From Chryseobacterium aureum (lineage in GTDB: Bacteria; Bacteroidota; Bacteroidia; Flavobacteriales; Weeksellaceae): a DNA stretch of 64,000 bases. Made by a program: the position numbers and the translations under genes. The notes beneath the pieces are model-generated. The model was not told where the DNA came from and ran no database searches. It saw only the letters and a list, made by a program, of their open reading frames with translations. Below, piece by piece: positions 52,278 to 60,206 of the stretch; position 1 is the stretch's first letter, and each line of letters opens with the position of its first letter. The stretch is from positions 4,588,001-4,652,000 of the forward strand of contig NZ_CP034661.1 of NCBI RefSeq assembly GCF_003971235.1, given 5' to 3'.

Positions 52278-53465
52278 CTACAAACTATACCCATTCTTTT
52301 TAGCCAGTTCAAGAATAGAACTTTCAATGGCTTTCCCCAAATCATCAGAATCATCAGTTCCCCGTTTCTTCATTTCTCCGTCAATATACAACTGACGTTT
52401 TTTAGAAAGCTCCTCAATTTCTTTCTGTATTTTTTCCCGGGCTGCAGACTTTGCCGTGATTGTTTTTTGAATTTCTTCTTTACTTTTTCCTTTCAACTCG
52501 GCAGGAAGTTCACTTTCCTTAACACTGGCAATAAATCCGGCATCTTTTTCAGCTTTGTCCACAAGATCCCAGTGATCATTCTTGTATGCGTTCTTTCTAG
52601 ATTTGGCAACGGTTCTTTCCACTAAGTTGGATGCCGATTGTGCCTCCGCATTTTTATCCTGTGTGATCTGCTTAAGCCTGTATTCCGAACCGCGATTTCC
52701 ATAATAGATATAGGTATCATTCAATTGGGTATTGCATTCGGAAATCCGGATGTCATAAGGCGTTTCAATATACATAACTTTCCTGTTGCTGTCAATATTG
52801 AAATATTTTCCGCCTCCTAATGAAGCCCCGTTTTGCCAGGAAGTCTGGATGCCTTCCTCCCGGCTTCCACAGAAAATGGTGTTAGTGTATATATTTTTAG
52901 CTTTCGCTTTTGAAACCACTTCTTTATAATTTACCTTTCCCTGATCGAATGCTTCATTCCCCGCAATATAGATCAGTTTCATGCTTTTCCCGTTTTCATC
53001 CCAGTTGAGGTTGGCAGAGGCATCACGGATCACTGCACCGCAGTATTCATTGCCACCGTTGGTTCTTAAGGCAAATAATTTTTCAGAAACCAGGTCGAGA
53101 TCCTGAGTGAGAGGGGTTACCTGACGGATGTAATTTTCATCACGGATTCCGTCATTCCCATATTCGTACAAAGCAATTTCAATCTCGGGAGCCTTGCCAT
53201 TATATTTCAGGGTAGTCAGTGTATTTACGATATTCCAGAGTCTGGATTTGGCCTGATCAATCAGCCCGTCCATACTATTGGACGTATCCAGCAGAAGGGC
53301 GACCTGAATTTTGTTGTCTTTTGTGGTGGAATGGGCAGGTATCAATACATTACTTTGAACCTGTGGATGATTATCATTACTTTTTGCATAGCGGTTATCA
53401 GGAAAATTTCCGGAGCTTAAAAAAGTGGTACCTGCTGCAAGTGCTAAGATTTTTAAAGTTGTCAT
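52278..53465 (-). CDS. Von Willebrand A domain secreted protein
   Basis: 395 residues with an N-terminal signal-like segment (MTTLKILALAAGTTFLSSGN). The VWA domain begins at about residue 53 with IQVALLLDTSNSMDGLIDQA, in which the MIDAS motif DxSxS (DTSNS) is intact, followed by LYEYGNDGIRDENYIRQVTP and a Thr-containing loop. The C-terminal 130 residues are charged and helical (rich in Lys and Glu). It probably acts as a metal-dependent binding protein in the envelope. It follows muiA by 19 bp, so it lies in the same operon and under the same predicted LytTR site. Confidence 0.85.
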   Translation of the reverse strand: MTTLKILALAAGTTFLSSGNFPDNRYAKSNDNHPQVQSNVLIPAHSTTKDNKIQVALLLDTSNSMDGLIDQAKSRLWNIVNTLTTLKYNGKAPEIEIALYEYGNDGIRDENYIRQVTPLTQDLDLVSEKLFALRTNGGNEYCGAVIRDASANLNWDENGKSMKLIYIAGNEAFDQGKVNYKEVVSKAKAKNIYTNTIFCGSREEGIQTSWQNGASLGGGKYFNIDSNRKVMYIETPYDIRISECNTQLNDTYIYYGNRGSEYRLKQITQDKNAEAQSASNLVERTVAKSRKNAYKNDHWDLVDKAEKDAGFIASVKESELPAELKGKSKEEIQKTITAKSAAREKIQKEIEELSKKRQLYIDGEMKKRGTDDSDDLGKAIESSILELAKKNGYSL

Positions 53466-53484
53466 ATTGTTATTTTTTTATGGG

Positions 53485-55086
53485 TTATCTGCTGTAATAC
53501 TGAATCTGCATCTCTTTCGGATACTTCACTTCATAAGAAAAAGAGATCTTTTCTGAGTTTCCTGAACCTATATTTTTATTCCAGAGAATGCTTCCTGTTT
53601 TATCATCAAGGCTTCCTCCTCCCAGGTTAAGTGTTTTTACAAGTATTTTGGAGTTCTCACTGATTGGAAGCTGGTCAAGAACTTCGAGTTCAATATTTTC
53701 TTTGGTATTATTTCTGATGCTGATTTGGTAAGACTCAGTTTCCCATTTGTTAGCATTCATTGCTTTTTGAGAGGTTTTATCTTCAAGTTTGATTCTTTTT
53801 ACCGTAATTCTTTCATCCGCTCCAAGAGAAATCGGGAATTCATCTTTTACATAATTGCTTGTAATATTGGTTTTTCCAATGTAATTATCCTCAAAATAGA
53901 TATTCGCTTCTCCATTGATAAGGTTGAGATTCTGCCAGTTTTTCACAAAAGCCATCAGGAATACCTGGTTGTTCAGTTTGGGAACCGTATGGTATTTGTA
54001 GGAAGCATCCACCTGTTTTTTATCCAGAATCACATATTGTTCTTTTTCCTGGCTTACAATGGTCTGATTGTAATTCAGTTCATAGATCACATTCATCTGG
54101 CTGTCAGAAACGGTAGCTACCGGAATCTGGTTGGGTTTTGCAGCCGCATCTTCTCTCATCTGATAAGCGTTTGCGGCAGAAATTTCTTTTTTAGATTTAT
54201 AACCTGCAATTTCCATCTGAGAATGGTATGGTGTGTATTCAGCTACATACAGCGGAGACAAAACAGGTCTGTCCTGATTGTAAGAAGGTCTGTAAGTGGA
54301 AACAAACAATTTCACATTTTTCCAGTCCTGTCCCGTTTTCTGATAAATCTTGCCCTTATAAACCATTTCCAGAGGTTTTTTCACAGACTCTGCACGCAAA
54401 TCGTAGGAAGGAATCCATCCTGCATCAGAAACAATATAGCTTACTCCAAGATCCAGATTGGTTTCATGATCAGCAAGAATTTCAAGCAGAAGCTCTTTGC
54501 GGTTGGTGTTTTTATGGGTTTGCTCTTCAGAAGACTGGTTGTTGAGCTTCGCAATGCTTTCATCCAGAGTGGTTTTCTGCTCATTCAGAAGAAAGACCTG
54601 ATTGTCAATTTCCAGCATTCTCTTTCTGTAAAATTCAGTTAATTTAATAAGCTGTTCCTGCGGAGTCGATTTATCATTAGTGGAAACTTTCAGATTATCA
54701 TTGATGATATTCTGTTCACCCGTTAGGTTCTTCATCTGAATATTCAAAAGGTTGACCTGTCTTTGAAGTTTTTTGGTTTCAGCTTCCAGCTTCTTTTCAC
54801 TCTCAGACAATTCATTGTTTTTCAAAAAATTGCTTTGAGGAGTAATAGAGAGAAGTGTCGTATTTTTTTCAAGATTGATTTTGTAGGTATTCTCATCCAG
54901 ATTGTTGGGAAGACTGACAATCTTTACCCTGTTTCTCCCTTTCTGAAGACTTACATTCGCAGTTCCGAAAACCTTTGCCCCCTGTAGAAATACAGTAGCC
55001 TGTTTTATCTCAATTTCTTTCCTGATTTCCTGCGCTTTGATCAAGACAGCCGAAAAGGTGATTAATAGTAAAAAATAGCGTTTCAT
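53485..55086 (-). CDS. MuiA family protein (DUF4140/DUF4139)
   Basis: 533 residues. The signal peptide is MKRYFLLLITFSAVLIKAQ. Residues about 27-115 form DUF4140 (KQATVFLQGAKVFGTANVSL), residues about 95-185 a coiled coil, and the rest DUF4139 (VSYIVSDAGWIPSYDLRAES and KVKLFVSTYRPSYNQDRPVL-like text). Members of the mucoidy-inhibitor A family affect exopolysaccharide when studied; the biochemical role is not known. It is transcribed with the VWA gene that follows. A 21-bp direct repeat pair lies 61 bp upstream. Confidence 0.88.
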   Translation of the reverse strand: MKRYFLLLITFSAVLIKAQEIRKEIEIKQATVFLQGAKVFGTANVSLQKGRNRVKIVSLPNNLDENTYKINLEKNTTLLSITPQSNFLKNNELSESEKKLEAETKKLQRQVNLLNIQMKNLTGEQNIINDNLKVSTNDKSTPQEQLIKLTEFYRKRMLEIDNQVFLLNEQKTTLDESIAKLNNQSSEEQTHKNTNRKELLLEILADHETNLDLGVSYIVSDAGWIPSYDLRAESVKKPLEMVYKGKIYQKTGQDWKNVKLFVSTYRPSYNQDRPVLSPLYVAEYTPYHSQMEIAGYKSKKEISAANAYQMREDAAAKPNQIPVATVSDSQMNVIYELNYNQTIVSQEKEQYVILDKKQVDASYKYHTVPKLNNQVFLMAFVKNWQNLNLINGEANIYFEDNYIGKTNITSNYVKDEFPISLGADERITVKRIKLEDKTSQKAMNANKWETESYQISIRNNTKENIELEVLDQLPISENSKILVKTLNLGGGSLDDKTGSILWNKNIGSGNSEKISFSYEVKYPKEMQIQYYSR

Positions 55087-55111
55087 CGTTTATTATTTTG
55101 AATTTCTAAAG

Positions 55112-55119
55112 TAAAATTA
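55112..55119 (-). promoter_or_regulatory. Candidate -7 element of muiA
   Basis: On the minus strand TAATTTTA, a one-base variant of TAnnTTTG, 25 bp before the ATG. The identical element, at the same 27-bp distance from a LytTR-type repeat, occurs upstream of the SIMPL gene at 55946-55953. Confidence 0.55.
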
Positions 55120-55146
55120 TCCCTATTTAAGGTTGGAAATCGGGAA

Positions 55147-55176
55147 ACTTGGTGAAAAGGCAGTTTGACTTGGTGA
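55147..55176. promoter_or_regulatory. Predicted LytTR operator S1 (ACTTGGTGA x2)
   Basis: Two identical copies of ACTTGGTGA at 55147-55155 and 55168-55176, a 21-bp period. It lies upstream of muiA, 27 bp from its -7 element. The period and pairing are as expected for two LytTR domains bound to one face of DNA. Confidence 0.75.
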
Positions 55177-55197
55177 GGCTGAAGATGCTAAAAAATA

Positions 55198-55222
55198 AAG
55201 GCAGTTCTCTGGGAACTGCCTT
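55198..55222 (-). terminator. Terminator of the SIMPL gene
   Basis: AAGGCAGTTC and GAACTGCCTT with a short loop. The minus-strand transcript continues into a U-run. It lies 17 bp after the SIMPL stop codon and before operator S1, so SIMPL and muiA are separate transcripts. Confidence 0.8.
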
Positions 55223-55238
55223 CTCAAAATCTGTTATT

Positions 55239-55913
55239 TTAAAGGATTTCGTATTTTGTTTTGATGCTGTATTTCAGCTTGATGTTTTCAATATTATCAA
55301 AAGAAAAATCTACCGGAGCGTCAGCCATTTCCAACTGAATATTGCTTGCCCTTCCTTTATAGGCAGCAGGCATTATCATATCGCTGGTGTAGTCTTCTAT
55401 CTCTACAATTTCAAGAACAGGTCCTGTTTTTTTACCGATGCTTTCCAACAGGTAATCTGCTTTTTCTTTTGCGGCTTTCAAAGCATTCACTTTTACTGCC
55501 TTTCTGAAATCTGCAATTTTAGTATTCTTTACTTCTGCAATGTTCAGGCTGCTTACCCATTTTTGATTCAGATCTTCAAAGATTTTACTTAAGTTTGATT
55601 TTGCTCCGGCCTTAAACTGATAGTTCTTAGAAAACTTCGCTGTTTTAGAATAGATATTCTGATACATGGATTTGAACTTGATATCCTCGTTCTTTACTCC
55701 CGCATTTTTTAAGATTTCCAATAATTTCTTTTCATTCTCTGCCAGATCGTTTTTATTATCAGCTTTTATCCCGATGCTGAAGATAATTTCATCCGGCTCT
55801 ACTTCCATTTCGGCAACGCCTGTTACTTCAATGGCGTTTTTCTTTACTTCCTGAGCATTTACAAAGCTTCCAAGGGTTAAAATTCCGATTAATAAAAAAT
55901 GTTTCAATTTCAT
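55239..55913 (-). CDS. SIMPL domain (DUF541) protein
   Basis: 224 residues with a signal peptide (MKLKHFLLIGILTLGSFVNAQ). The DUF541/SIMPL fold follows: IEVTGVAEMEVEPDEIIFSI and, in the middle, GVKNEDIKFKSMYQNIYS. NALKAAKEKADYLLESIGKK is the second conserved helix, and it ends with LKYSIKTKYEIL. These periplasmic or outer membrane proteins are widespread and poorly understood; some are linked with oxidative stress or membrane binding. It has its own promoter and operator S2, and a terminator downstream. Confidence 0.88.
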   Translation of the reverse strand: MKLKHFLLIGILTLGSFVNAQEVKKNAIEVTGVAEMEVEPDEIIFSIGIKADNKNDLAENEKKLLEILKNAGVKNEDIKFKSMYQNIYSKTAKFSKNYQFKAGAKSNLSKIFEDLNQKWVSSLNIAEVKNTKIADFRKAVKVNALKAAKEKADYLLESIGKKTGPVLEIVEIEDYTSDMIMPAAYKGRASNIQLEMADAPVDFSFDNIENIKLKYSIKTKYEIL

Positions 55914-55945
55914 AATTTCCTGTTTTTAAATTTTTAATTCTGATG

Positions 55946-55953
55946 TAAAATTA
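55946..55953 (-). promoter_or_regulatory. Candidate -7 element of the SIMPL gene
   Basis: TAATTTTA on the minus strand, 32 bp before the start codon and exactly 27 bp from operator S2. It is identical in sequence and spacing to the element at 55112. Confidence 0.55.
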
Positions 55954-55980
55954 CGCTGATCAGAAACAGGTTTTCGGGAG

Positions 55981-56010
55981 ACTTGGTGAAATGGAGTTTT
56001 CACTTGGTGA
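55981..56010. promoter_or_regulatory. Predicted LytTR operator S2 (ACTTGGTGA x2)
   Basis: ACTTGGTGA at 55981-55989 and 56002-56010, period 21. The base run before it (CGGGAG) resembles that before S1 (CGGGAA). It lies upstream of the minus-strand SIMPL gene. Confidence 0.75.
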
Positions 56011-56145
56011 GTCTTGAAAAAAAGAATTGTTTAGAAGATATTCTTCGAAACCATCAATAGAATCAGGAAGCTAAATTTTGCTTAAATACTTAAATACCTT
56101 TATTTTTCTCCAAATTCTTCTTACACTCACACGATCAAAGACTCA

Positions 56146-56175
56146 ACTTGGTGAAAGGGAAACTTCACTTGGTGA
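56146..56175 (+). promoter_or_regulatory. Predicted LytTR operator S3 (ACTTGGTGA x2)
   Basis: ACTTGGTGA at 56146-56154 and 56167-56175, period 21. It ends seven bases before the -33 TTG of the kinase gene, the place of an activator. Its orientation relative to its promoter is opposite to that of S1 and S2. Confidence 0.75.
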
Positions 56176-56182
56176 ATAGTTT

Positions 56183-56212
56183 TTGAGCAGACTATATATA
56201 TGTATATCTTTG
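56183..56212 (+). promoter_or_regulatory. Promoter of the histidine kinase gene
   Basis: TTG at 56183-56185, a 19-bp gap and TATCTTTG at 56205-56212. The ATG follows four bases later (56217), so the transcript would be leaderless or nearly so. Confidence 0.65.
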
Positions 56213-56216
56213 TTTT

Positions 56217-58010
56217 ATGAAAATGCTTAAACTCTTTACGCTCTTTTTACTGGTGCTTTTGGGAAATATAATGTATTCCCAGACCACTACTAACAGCAGT
56301 GCTGCCGTGGAAGAAGTGCAGGTAGAAACGAAGAAGCTGAAAAAAGCAATGGATACCAAAAATGAACCTGCCCAGGCAGATTCATATTATAACATTGGGG
56401 AAACATTTTTCAATGGAGGAAACTTTCCCAAAAGTGAAGAATATTATACAAAAGCAAAAAAGCTGTATGAAAAACTCAATGATAAGGCGAATATTGAAAA
56501 AGCCACCCGAAGACTTGCCCAGTCCCAGGAAAAGCAGAATAAAATAACGCCTGCCATCAGCAATTACAGCATGGCAGCACAAATGGGGTACAGCGAAAAA
56601 AGTAAAGCAGTGAACTCGAATGACGTTGCAAGACTTTCTTCTCCCATCCCCGAACTTAAAGCAGAAGCGATTCAGAATAATATCAATCTGACTAAAAAAG
56701 AAAACGAACAGGGCGATCTTGCAGAAAGCTACAGCCAGCTGGCGGATGTCAATCTGAAGCAGAAAGATGTTTCCAGTGCTGAAGAAAACCTGAATACAGC
56801 CTATAAAATTTCTAAAAAAGAAGCTCCTCAGCAAGCTCTTGCTATCAATCAGAAACTGGCAGATCTCTATGTGGAAAACAAAAATTTTGAGAAAGCAATT
56901 GAAGCCAAAAAGAAGGTTCTTAAAGAAGATTTTGTGAAAGAAAACTCACAGGAGAAAGTGAACCAGATTCAGGAGCTGGCAGATATCTATATTAAAAAGA
57001 ATGATCCTGAAGAAGCTGTGGATCTTTTGAAAAATGCCTATGGAATTGCATTAGATAAAGGTCATACGCTGGAAGCCCAGAGAAGTGTGAAAAAGCTGGA
57101 CAGCCTGTATGCCATTTCAGGAAATATGGATGCATCGGTTCAGTTGTACAGGGATTTCCTGGGAAAACTTCCCCTTCTTGTTTCTAAAGACAGAAGCCTC
57201 GTGAATAATAAAATTCTGGAAGATACAGAACAGCGGATTTCACAGCTGGAAAAAGAAAAAGAGCTTAAAGACGAGCTTATCAGAAAGAAAAATCTCTTTA
57301 ATTATGGTCTGATCGGTGCTTTGATGCTGTTAACCGGATTAATTGTTTTTATTTTCAGAATGCTGAAAAAAGTTCAGATAAAAAATAAGAAAATTGCCCT
57401 GCAGTCATTACGTAGGGAAATGAATCCGCATTTTATCTTTAACAGTTTAAACAGTGTCAACCACTTCATCGCTACCAACAATGAGCTGGAAGCCAATCAG
57501 TATCTGACCCGGTTTTCGAAGCTGATGCGGGGGGTGATGGAAAATTCTACTCAGGATTTTATTCCTTTTCAGCAGGAGCTTGATCTTCTTCAGAATTATC
57601 TTGCTCTGGAAAAAACACGTTTTACAGATAAATTTGATTATGAAATTGAAGTGGATGAAAACCTGAACAGGCAGAATCTTCAGGTTCCGGGAATGCTTAT
57701 CCAGCCTTTTCTTGAAAATGCCGTCTGGCACGGACTCCGCTACAGAGCTGATAAAGGATTTCTAAAATTGAGCTTTCAGAAAAGCGAATCTCATCTGAAG
57801 ATCATTATCGAGGACAACGGGATTGGCATTGAAGAAAGTAAAAAGCAAAAGACCCGGCACCAAAAAACGCGGGAAGGCAGAGGAATGAAAAATACGCTGG
57901 AAAGAATCCAGCTTCTGAATGATCTCTATAAAAAAGAGATCACCTGCTCTGTAAAGGATAAAGAGAACAGCAGTGGTGTTTTGGTAACCATACAGATCAA
58001 TATGAACTAG
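56217..58010 (+). CDS. LytS-like sensor histidine kinase with periplasmic TPR domain
   Basis: 597 residues. A signal-like segment (MKMLKLFTLFLLVLLGNIMY) is followed by about 330 residues of helical TPR-type repeats (for example DSYYNIGETFFNGGNFPKSE), probably in the periplasm. A coiled coil precedes one membrane helix at about 362-384 (GLIGALMLLTGLIVFIF). The His_kinase domain (PF06580) starts with LRREMNPHFIFNSLNS, in which H405 is the phosphorylated His. The HATPase core has IEDNGIGIEE and GRGMKNTLERIQ. It should phosphorylate the LytTR regulator encoded next and sense envelope cues by the TPR part. Confidence 0.9.
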   Translation: MKMLKLFTLFLLVLLGNIMYSQTTTNSSAAVEEVQVETKKLKKAMDTKNEPAQADSYYNIGETFFNGGNFPKSEEYYTKAKKLYEKLNDKANIEKATRRLAQSQEKQNKITPAISNYSMAAQMGYSEKSKAVNSNDVARLSSPIPELKAEAIQNNINLTKKENEQGDLAESYSQLADVNLKQKDVSSAEENLNTAYKISKKEAPQQALAINQKLADLYVENKNFEKAIEAKKKVLKEDFVKENSQEKVNQIQELADIYIKKNDPEEAVDLLKNAYGIALDKGHTLEAQRSVKKLDSLYAISGNMDASVQLYRDFLGKLPLLVSKDRSLVNNKILEDTEQRISQLEKEKELKDELIRKKNLFNYGLIGALMLLTGLIVFIFRMLKKVQIKNKKIALQSLRREMNPHFIFNSLNSVNHFIATNNELEANQYLTRFSKLMRGVMENSTQDFIPFQQELDLLQNYLALEKTRFTDKFDYEIEVDENLNRQNLQVPGMLIQPFLENAVWHGLRYRADKGFLKLSFQKSESHLKIIIEDNGIGIEESKKQKTRHQKTREGRGMKNTLERIQLLNDLYKKEITCSVKDKENSSGVLVTIQINMN

Positions 58011-58194
58011 TTGATTTTATTTTTAATCGTGATCATTCATAATTTTATATTGCAAATGAGGTGTTTTGCATCTTTCTTGCAATAAAAAGTGACGAAAAAC
58101 TGCCGTGGGAAATTGGGTCTGTAAATTGTAAGGTTAATGAAATATTCCTAATTTGCACCTGCAATCTGTTACCCGCCACCTAAATTCTGATCTG

Positions 58195-58929
58195 ATGAAA
58201 ATAAAAGCTGTCATTGTAGATGATGAACTCATAGCAAGAGAAGTTTTACGAAGCTACCTCACCAAATACTGCCCGCAGGTGGAAATTCTGGGCGAAGCTG
58301 AAAATATCAAAGAAGCCGTTCCGTTAATCACCGAAAAACAGCCTCAGCTGGTTTTTCTGGATGTAGAAATGCCTTTTGGAAATGCCTTTGATGTTTTGGA
58401 AGCCACCAAAGATTTCTCCTATGAAACCATTTTCATTACCGCATTTTCACAATACTCATTACAGGCTTTAAATAAGTCGGCAAGCTATTATATTTTAAAA
58501 CCTATTGATATTCAGGAATTGATTCTTGCCGTGAATAAAGTGGCGGAAAGTCTTGAGAAAAAAGATGAACTGAACCGGAACAAAATCCTTCTTGAAAATC
58601 TGAAATTAAAACCTGAAAAGCAACAGTTGATTTTACCTACTTTACAAGGATTTGATGTCGTAAAAACAGAAGATATTGTAAGGCTTCAGGCAGATGGAAA
58701 CTTTACTCAGGTATATCTTACAGACGGCTCAAAGAAGATGGTATGCCGTTTTCTGAAACACTTTGACGACCTTCTGGAAAATCCGTTTGTGAGAGTTCAC
58801 CGCTCCCACATTATCAATACCGGATTTGTGAAATCATATCACAAAAGCGGAACCGTGATGTTGTCTGATGATACAGAAATTGAAGTTTCAGGAAGCTTTA
58901 AAGATAATTTTCTAAAGGTATTTTCCTAG
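58195..58929 (+). CDS. LytTR family response regulator
   Basis: 244 residues from the ATG at 58195 (MKIKAVIVDDELIAREVL). A longer frame from a TTG at 58153 is unlikely. The receiver domain has acidic pair D9-D10, phospho-acceptor D56 (LVFLDVEMP) and K at FILKP-like ILKPIDI. After a linker, the LytTR DNA-binding domain spans about residues 145-244 (ILPTLQGFDVVKTEDIVRLQ to FVRVHRSHIINTGFV). It is the likely reader of the 21-bp direct repeats S1-S3. It lies 184 bp after the kinase gene, so it may also have an internal promoter. Confidence 0.92.
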   Translation: MKIKAVIVDDELIAREVLRSYLTKYCPQVEILGEAENIKEAVPLITEKQPQLVFLDVEMPFGNAFDVLEATKDFSYETIFITAFSQYSLQALNKSASYYILKPIDIQELILAVNKVAESLEKKDELNRNKILLENLKLKPEKQQLILPTLQGFDVVKTEDIVRLQADGNFTQVYLTDGSKKMVCRFLKHFDDLLENPFVRVHRSHIINTGFVKSYHKSGTVMLSDDTEIEVSGSFKDNFLKVFS

Positions 58930-59003
58930 AATTTATTGTATCTTTAACAGGCTTAAGGCATTATTTTTGACGTTTTTATAACAATTACCAAAATATTCCT
59001 GTC

Positions 59004-59546
59004 ATGAAAACCATTCATAAAATTATACTTCCCGTTTCGTTGGGAGCACTGGGACTGATCGTTTTTAATTCCTATTCTGTAAGGATTCCCAGGGGTGCAT
59101 CTGCGGTAAAGAATTTTGATCTGAAAAAATACCTGGGAAGATGGTACGAAATTGCCCGCTTTGATTACAGGTTCGAAAAAAATATGGATCATGTTACCGC
59201 AGAGTATACGGAAAATCCGGACGGAACGGTTCAGGTAAGAAATAAAGGGTATGATTACAATAAAAGAGTGTGGAATGAATCGATCGGGGAAGCGAAATTT
59301 GTAAAAGATCCTACGGAAGCCCGTCTGAAGGTTTCTTTTTTTAAACCGATCTGGGCGGGTTATAATGTAATAGATATTGATGAAGACTATCAGTACGCGC
59401 TGGTAGCAGGAAGCAGTTTAAAATATTTGTGGATGCTTTCCCGTACCACTAACATTCCGGAAAGCATCCGTCAGCGTTTTATTCAGAAAGCAAGGAAAAT
59501 TGGTTATAATACTGATGAACTGATCTGGGTAAAGCATAATCAGTAA
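59004..59546 (+). CDS. Lipocalin (Blc-like)
   Basis: 180 residues. The GxW lipocalin signature appears in FDLKKYLGRWYEIARFDYRF, with DGTVQVRNKGYDYNKRVWNE next. LKYLWMLSRTTNIPESIRQR is the late conserved segment. The N-terminal helix (MKTIHKIILPVSLGALGLIV) is hydrophobic and carries no Cys, so it is an anchored or secreted barrel, unlike the outer membrane lipoprotein Blc. It binds lipids or lysophospholipids, probably in envelope maintenance. A terminator follows. Confidence 0.88.
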   Translation: MKTIHKIILPVSLGALGLIVFNSYSVRIPRGASAVKNFDLKKYLGRWYEIARFDYRFEKNMDHVTAEYTENPDGTVQVRNKGYDYNKRVWNESIGEAKFVKDPTEARLKVSFFKPIWAGYNVIDIDEDYQYALVAGSSLKYLWMLSRTTNIPESIRQRFIQKARKIGYNTDELIWVKHNQ

Positions 59547-59555
59547 AAACAAAAC

Positions 59556-59615
59556 CGCAAAAAGGACAATGGATAATCAGAGCATATCCTTATCAGCCTT
59601 TTTGCGCTTTTTTTG
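59556..59615. terminator. Bidirectional terminator
   Basis: CGCAAAAAGG (59556-59565) and CCTTTTTGCG (59598-59607) form the outer stem, and AAGGAC/ATATCCTT-like bases extend it inward. A T-run follows on the plus strand. It sits between the convergent lipocalin and DUF7832-like genes. Confidence 0.7.
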
Positions 59616-59619
59616 TTTA

Positions 59620-60093
59620 CTAACTATTAATGTATTCTTTCCATTCCTCAAAACGGTGGTCAATAACCTGTTTCATCAGATCAAAGTTGTCATAGGTATC
59701 TTCTATGTGGTAGAATGTTTCATATTCGTAGTCGCTTTCCTCTGCTTTGGCATCAAAAATATTCACGTAATCATCAGCAAATGAACTGTATCTGTTGCCG
59801 AAATCTGTGTCATCCGCGTAATAATCCTTTGCAAAAAGATTTCCCAGTTCATTCAGATCATATTCAGAAAATTTACCATCACAGGAATCCATAATGAATT
59901 CTGCACCTGTCATTTCTCTTCGTTTTACTTTTTCTATTTCCTCTGCATTATCTTCTTCCAGTTCTTTGGAGATCAGATTGTTATGAATGCACCAGTTCAG
60001 GAACATTCCTGTGTGGGTAGCCCCGTTTTTCTGAGGAAGCCCTTCCGGAAAATCACCGCCGTAATGCCATGAAGCATCATCATATTTAGACAT
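59620..60093 (-). CDS. DUF7832-like cytoplasmic protein
   Basis: 157 residues from the ATG at 60093 (MSKYDDASWHYGGDFPEGLP). An ATG 11 codons upstream gives an unnatural N-terminus. The opening (KYDDASWHYGGDFP then ATHTGMFLNWCI) is a compact conserved motif of DUF7832 as I recall it. The protein is very acidic and helical, with no signal peptide. These proteins are sometimes found near toxin-immunity loci; here no toxin is adjacent. Function is unknown. Confidence 0.65.
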   Translation of the reverse strand: MSKYDDASWHYGGDFPEGLPQKNGATHTGMFLNWCIHNNLISKELEEDNAEEIEKVKRREMTGAEFIMDSCDGKFSEYDLNELGNLFAKDYYADDTDFGNRYSSFADDYVNIFDAKAEESDYEYETFYHIEDTYDNFDLMKQVIDHRFEEWKEYINS

Positions 60094-60206
60094 AATGGGT
60101 ATTGTAGTTTTAGATATTTTCGTCAAAAATAGAAAAAATCAATTTATATTGCCCCGGCCGAAGAATTTTCCGTCATTTGCATAGAATTTTTTTCAACAAA
60201 AAACAT

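Noticed and set aside
53725..54642. A long (305-codon) plus-strand frame opposite muiA
   Set aside because: It is entirely antisense to muiA, which has a signal peptide and recognisable DUF4139; the reverse frame is rich in Phe, Ile and Arg with no domain.
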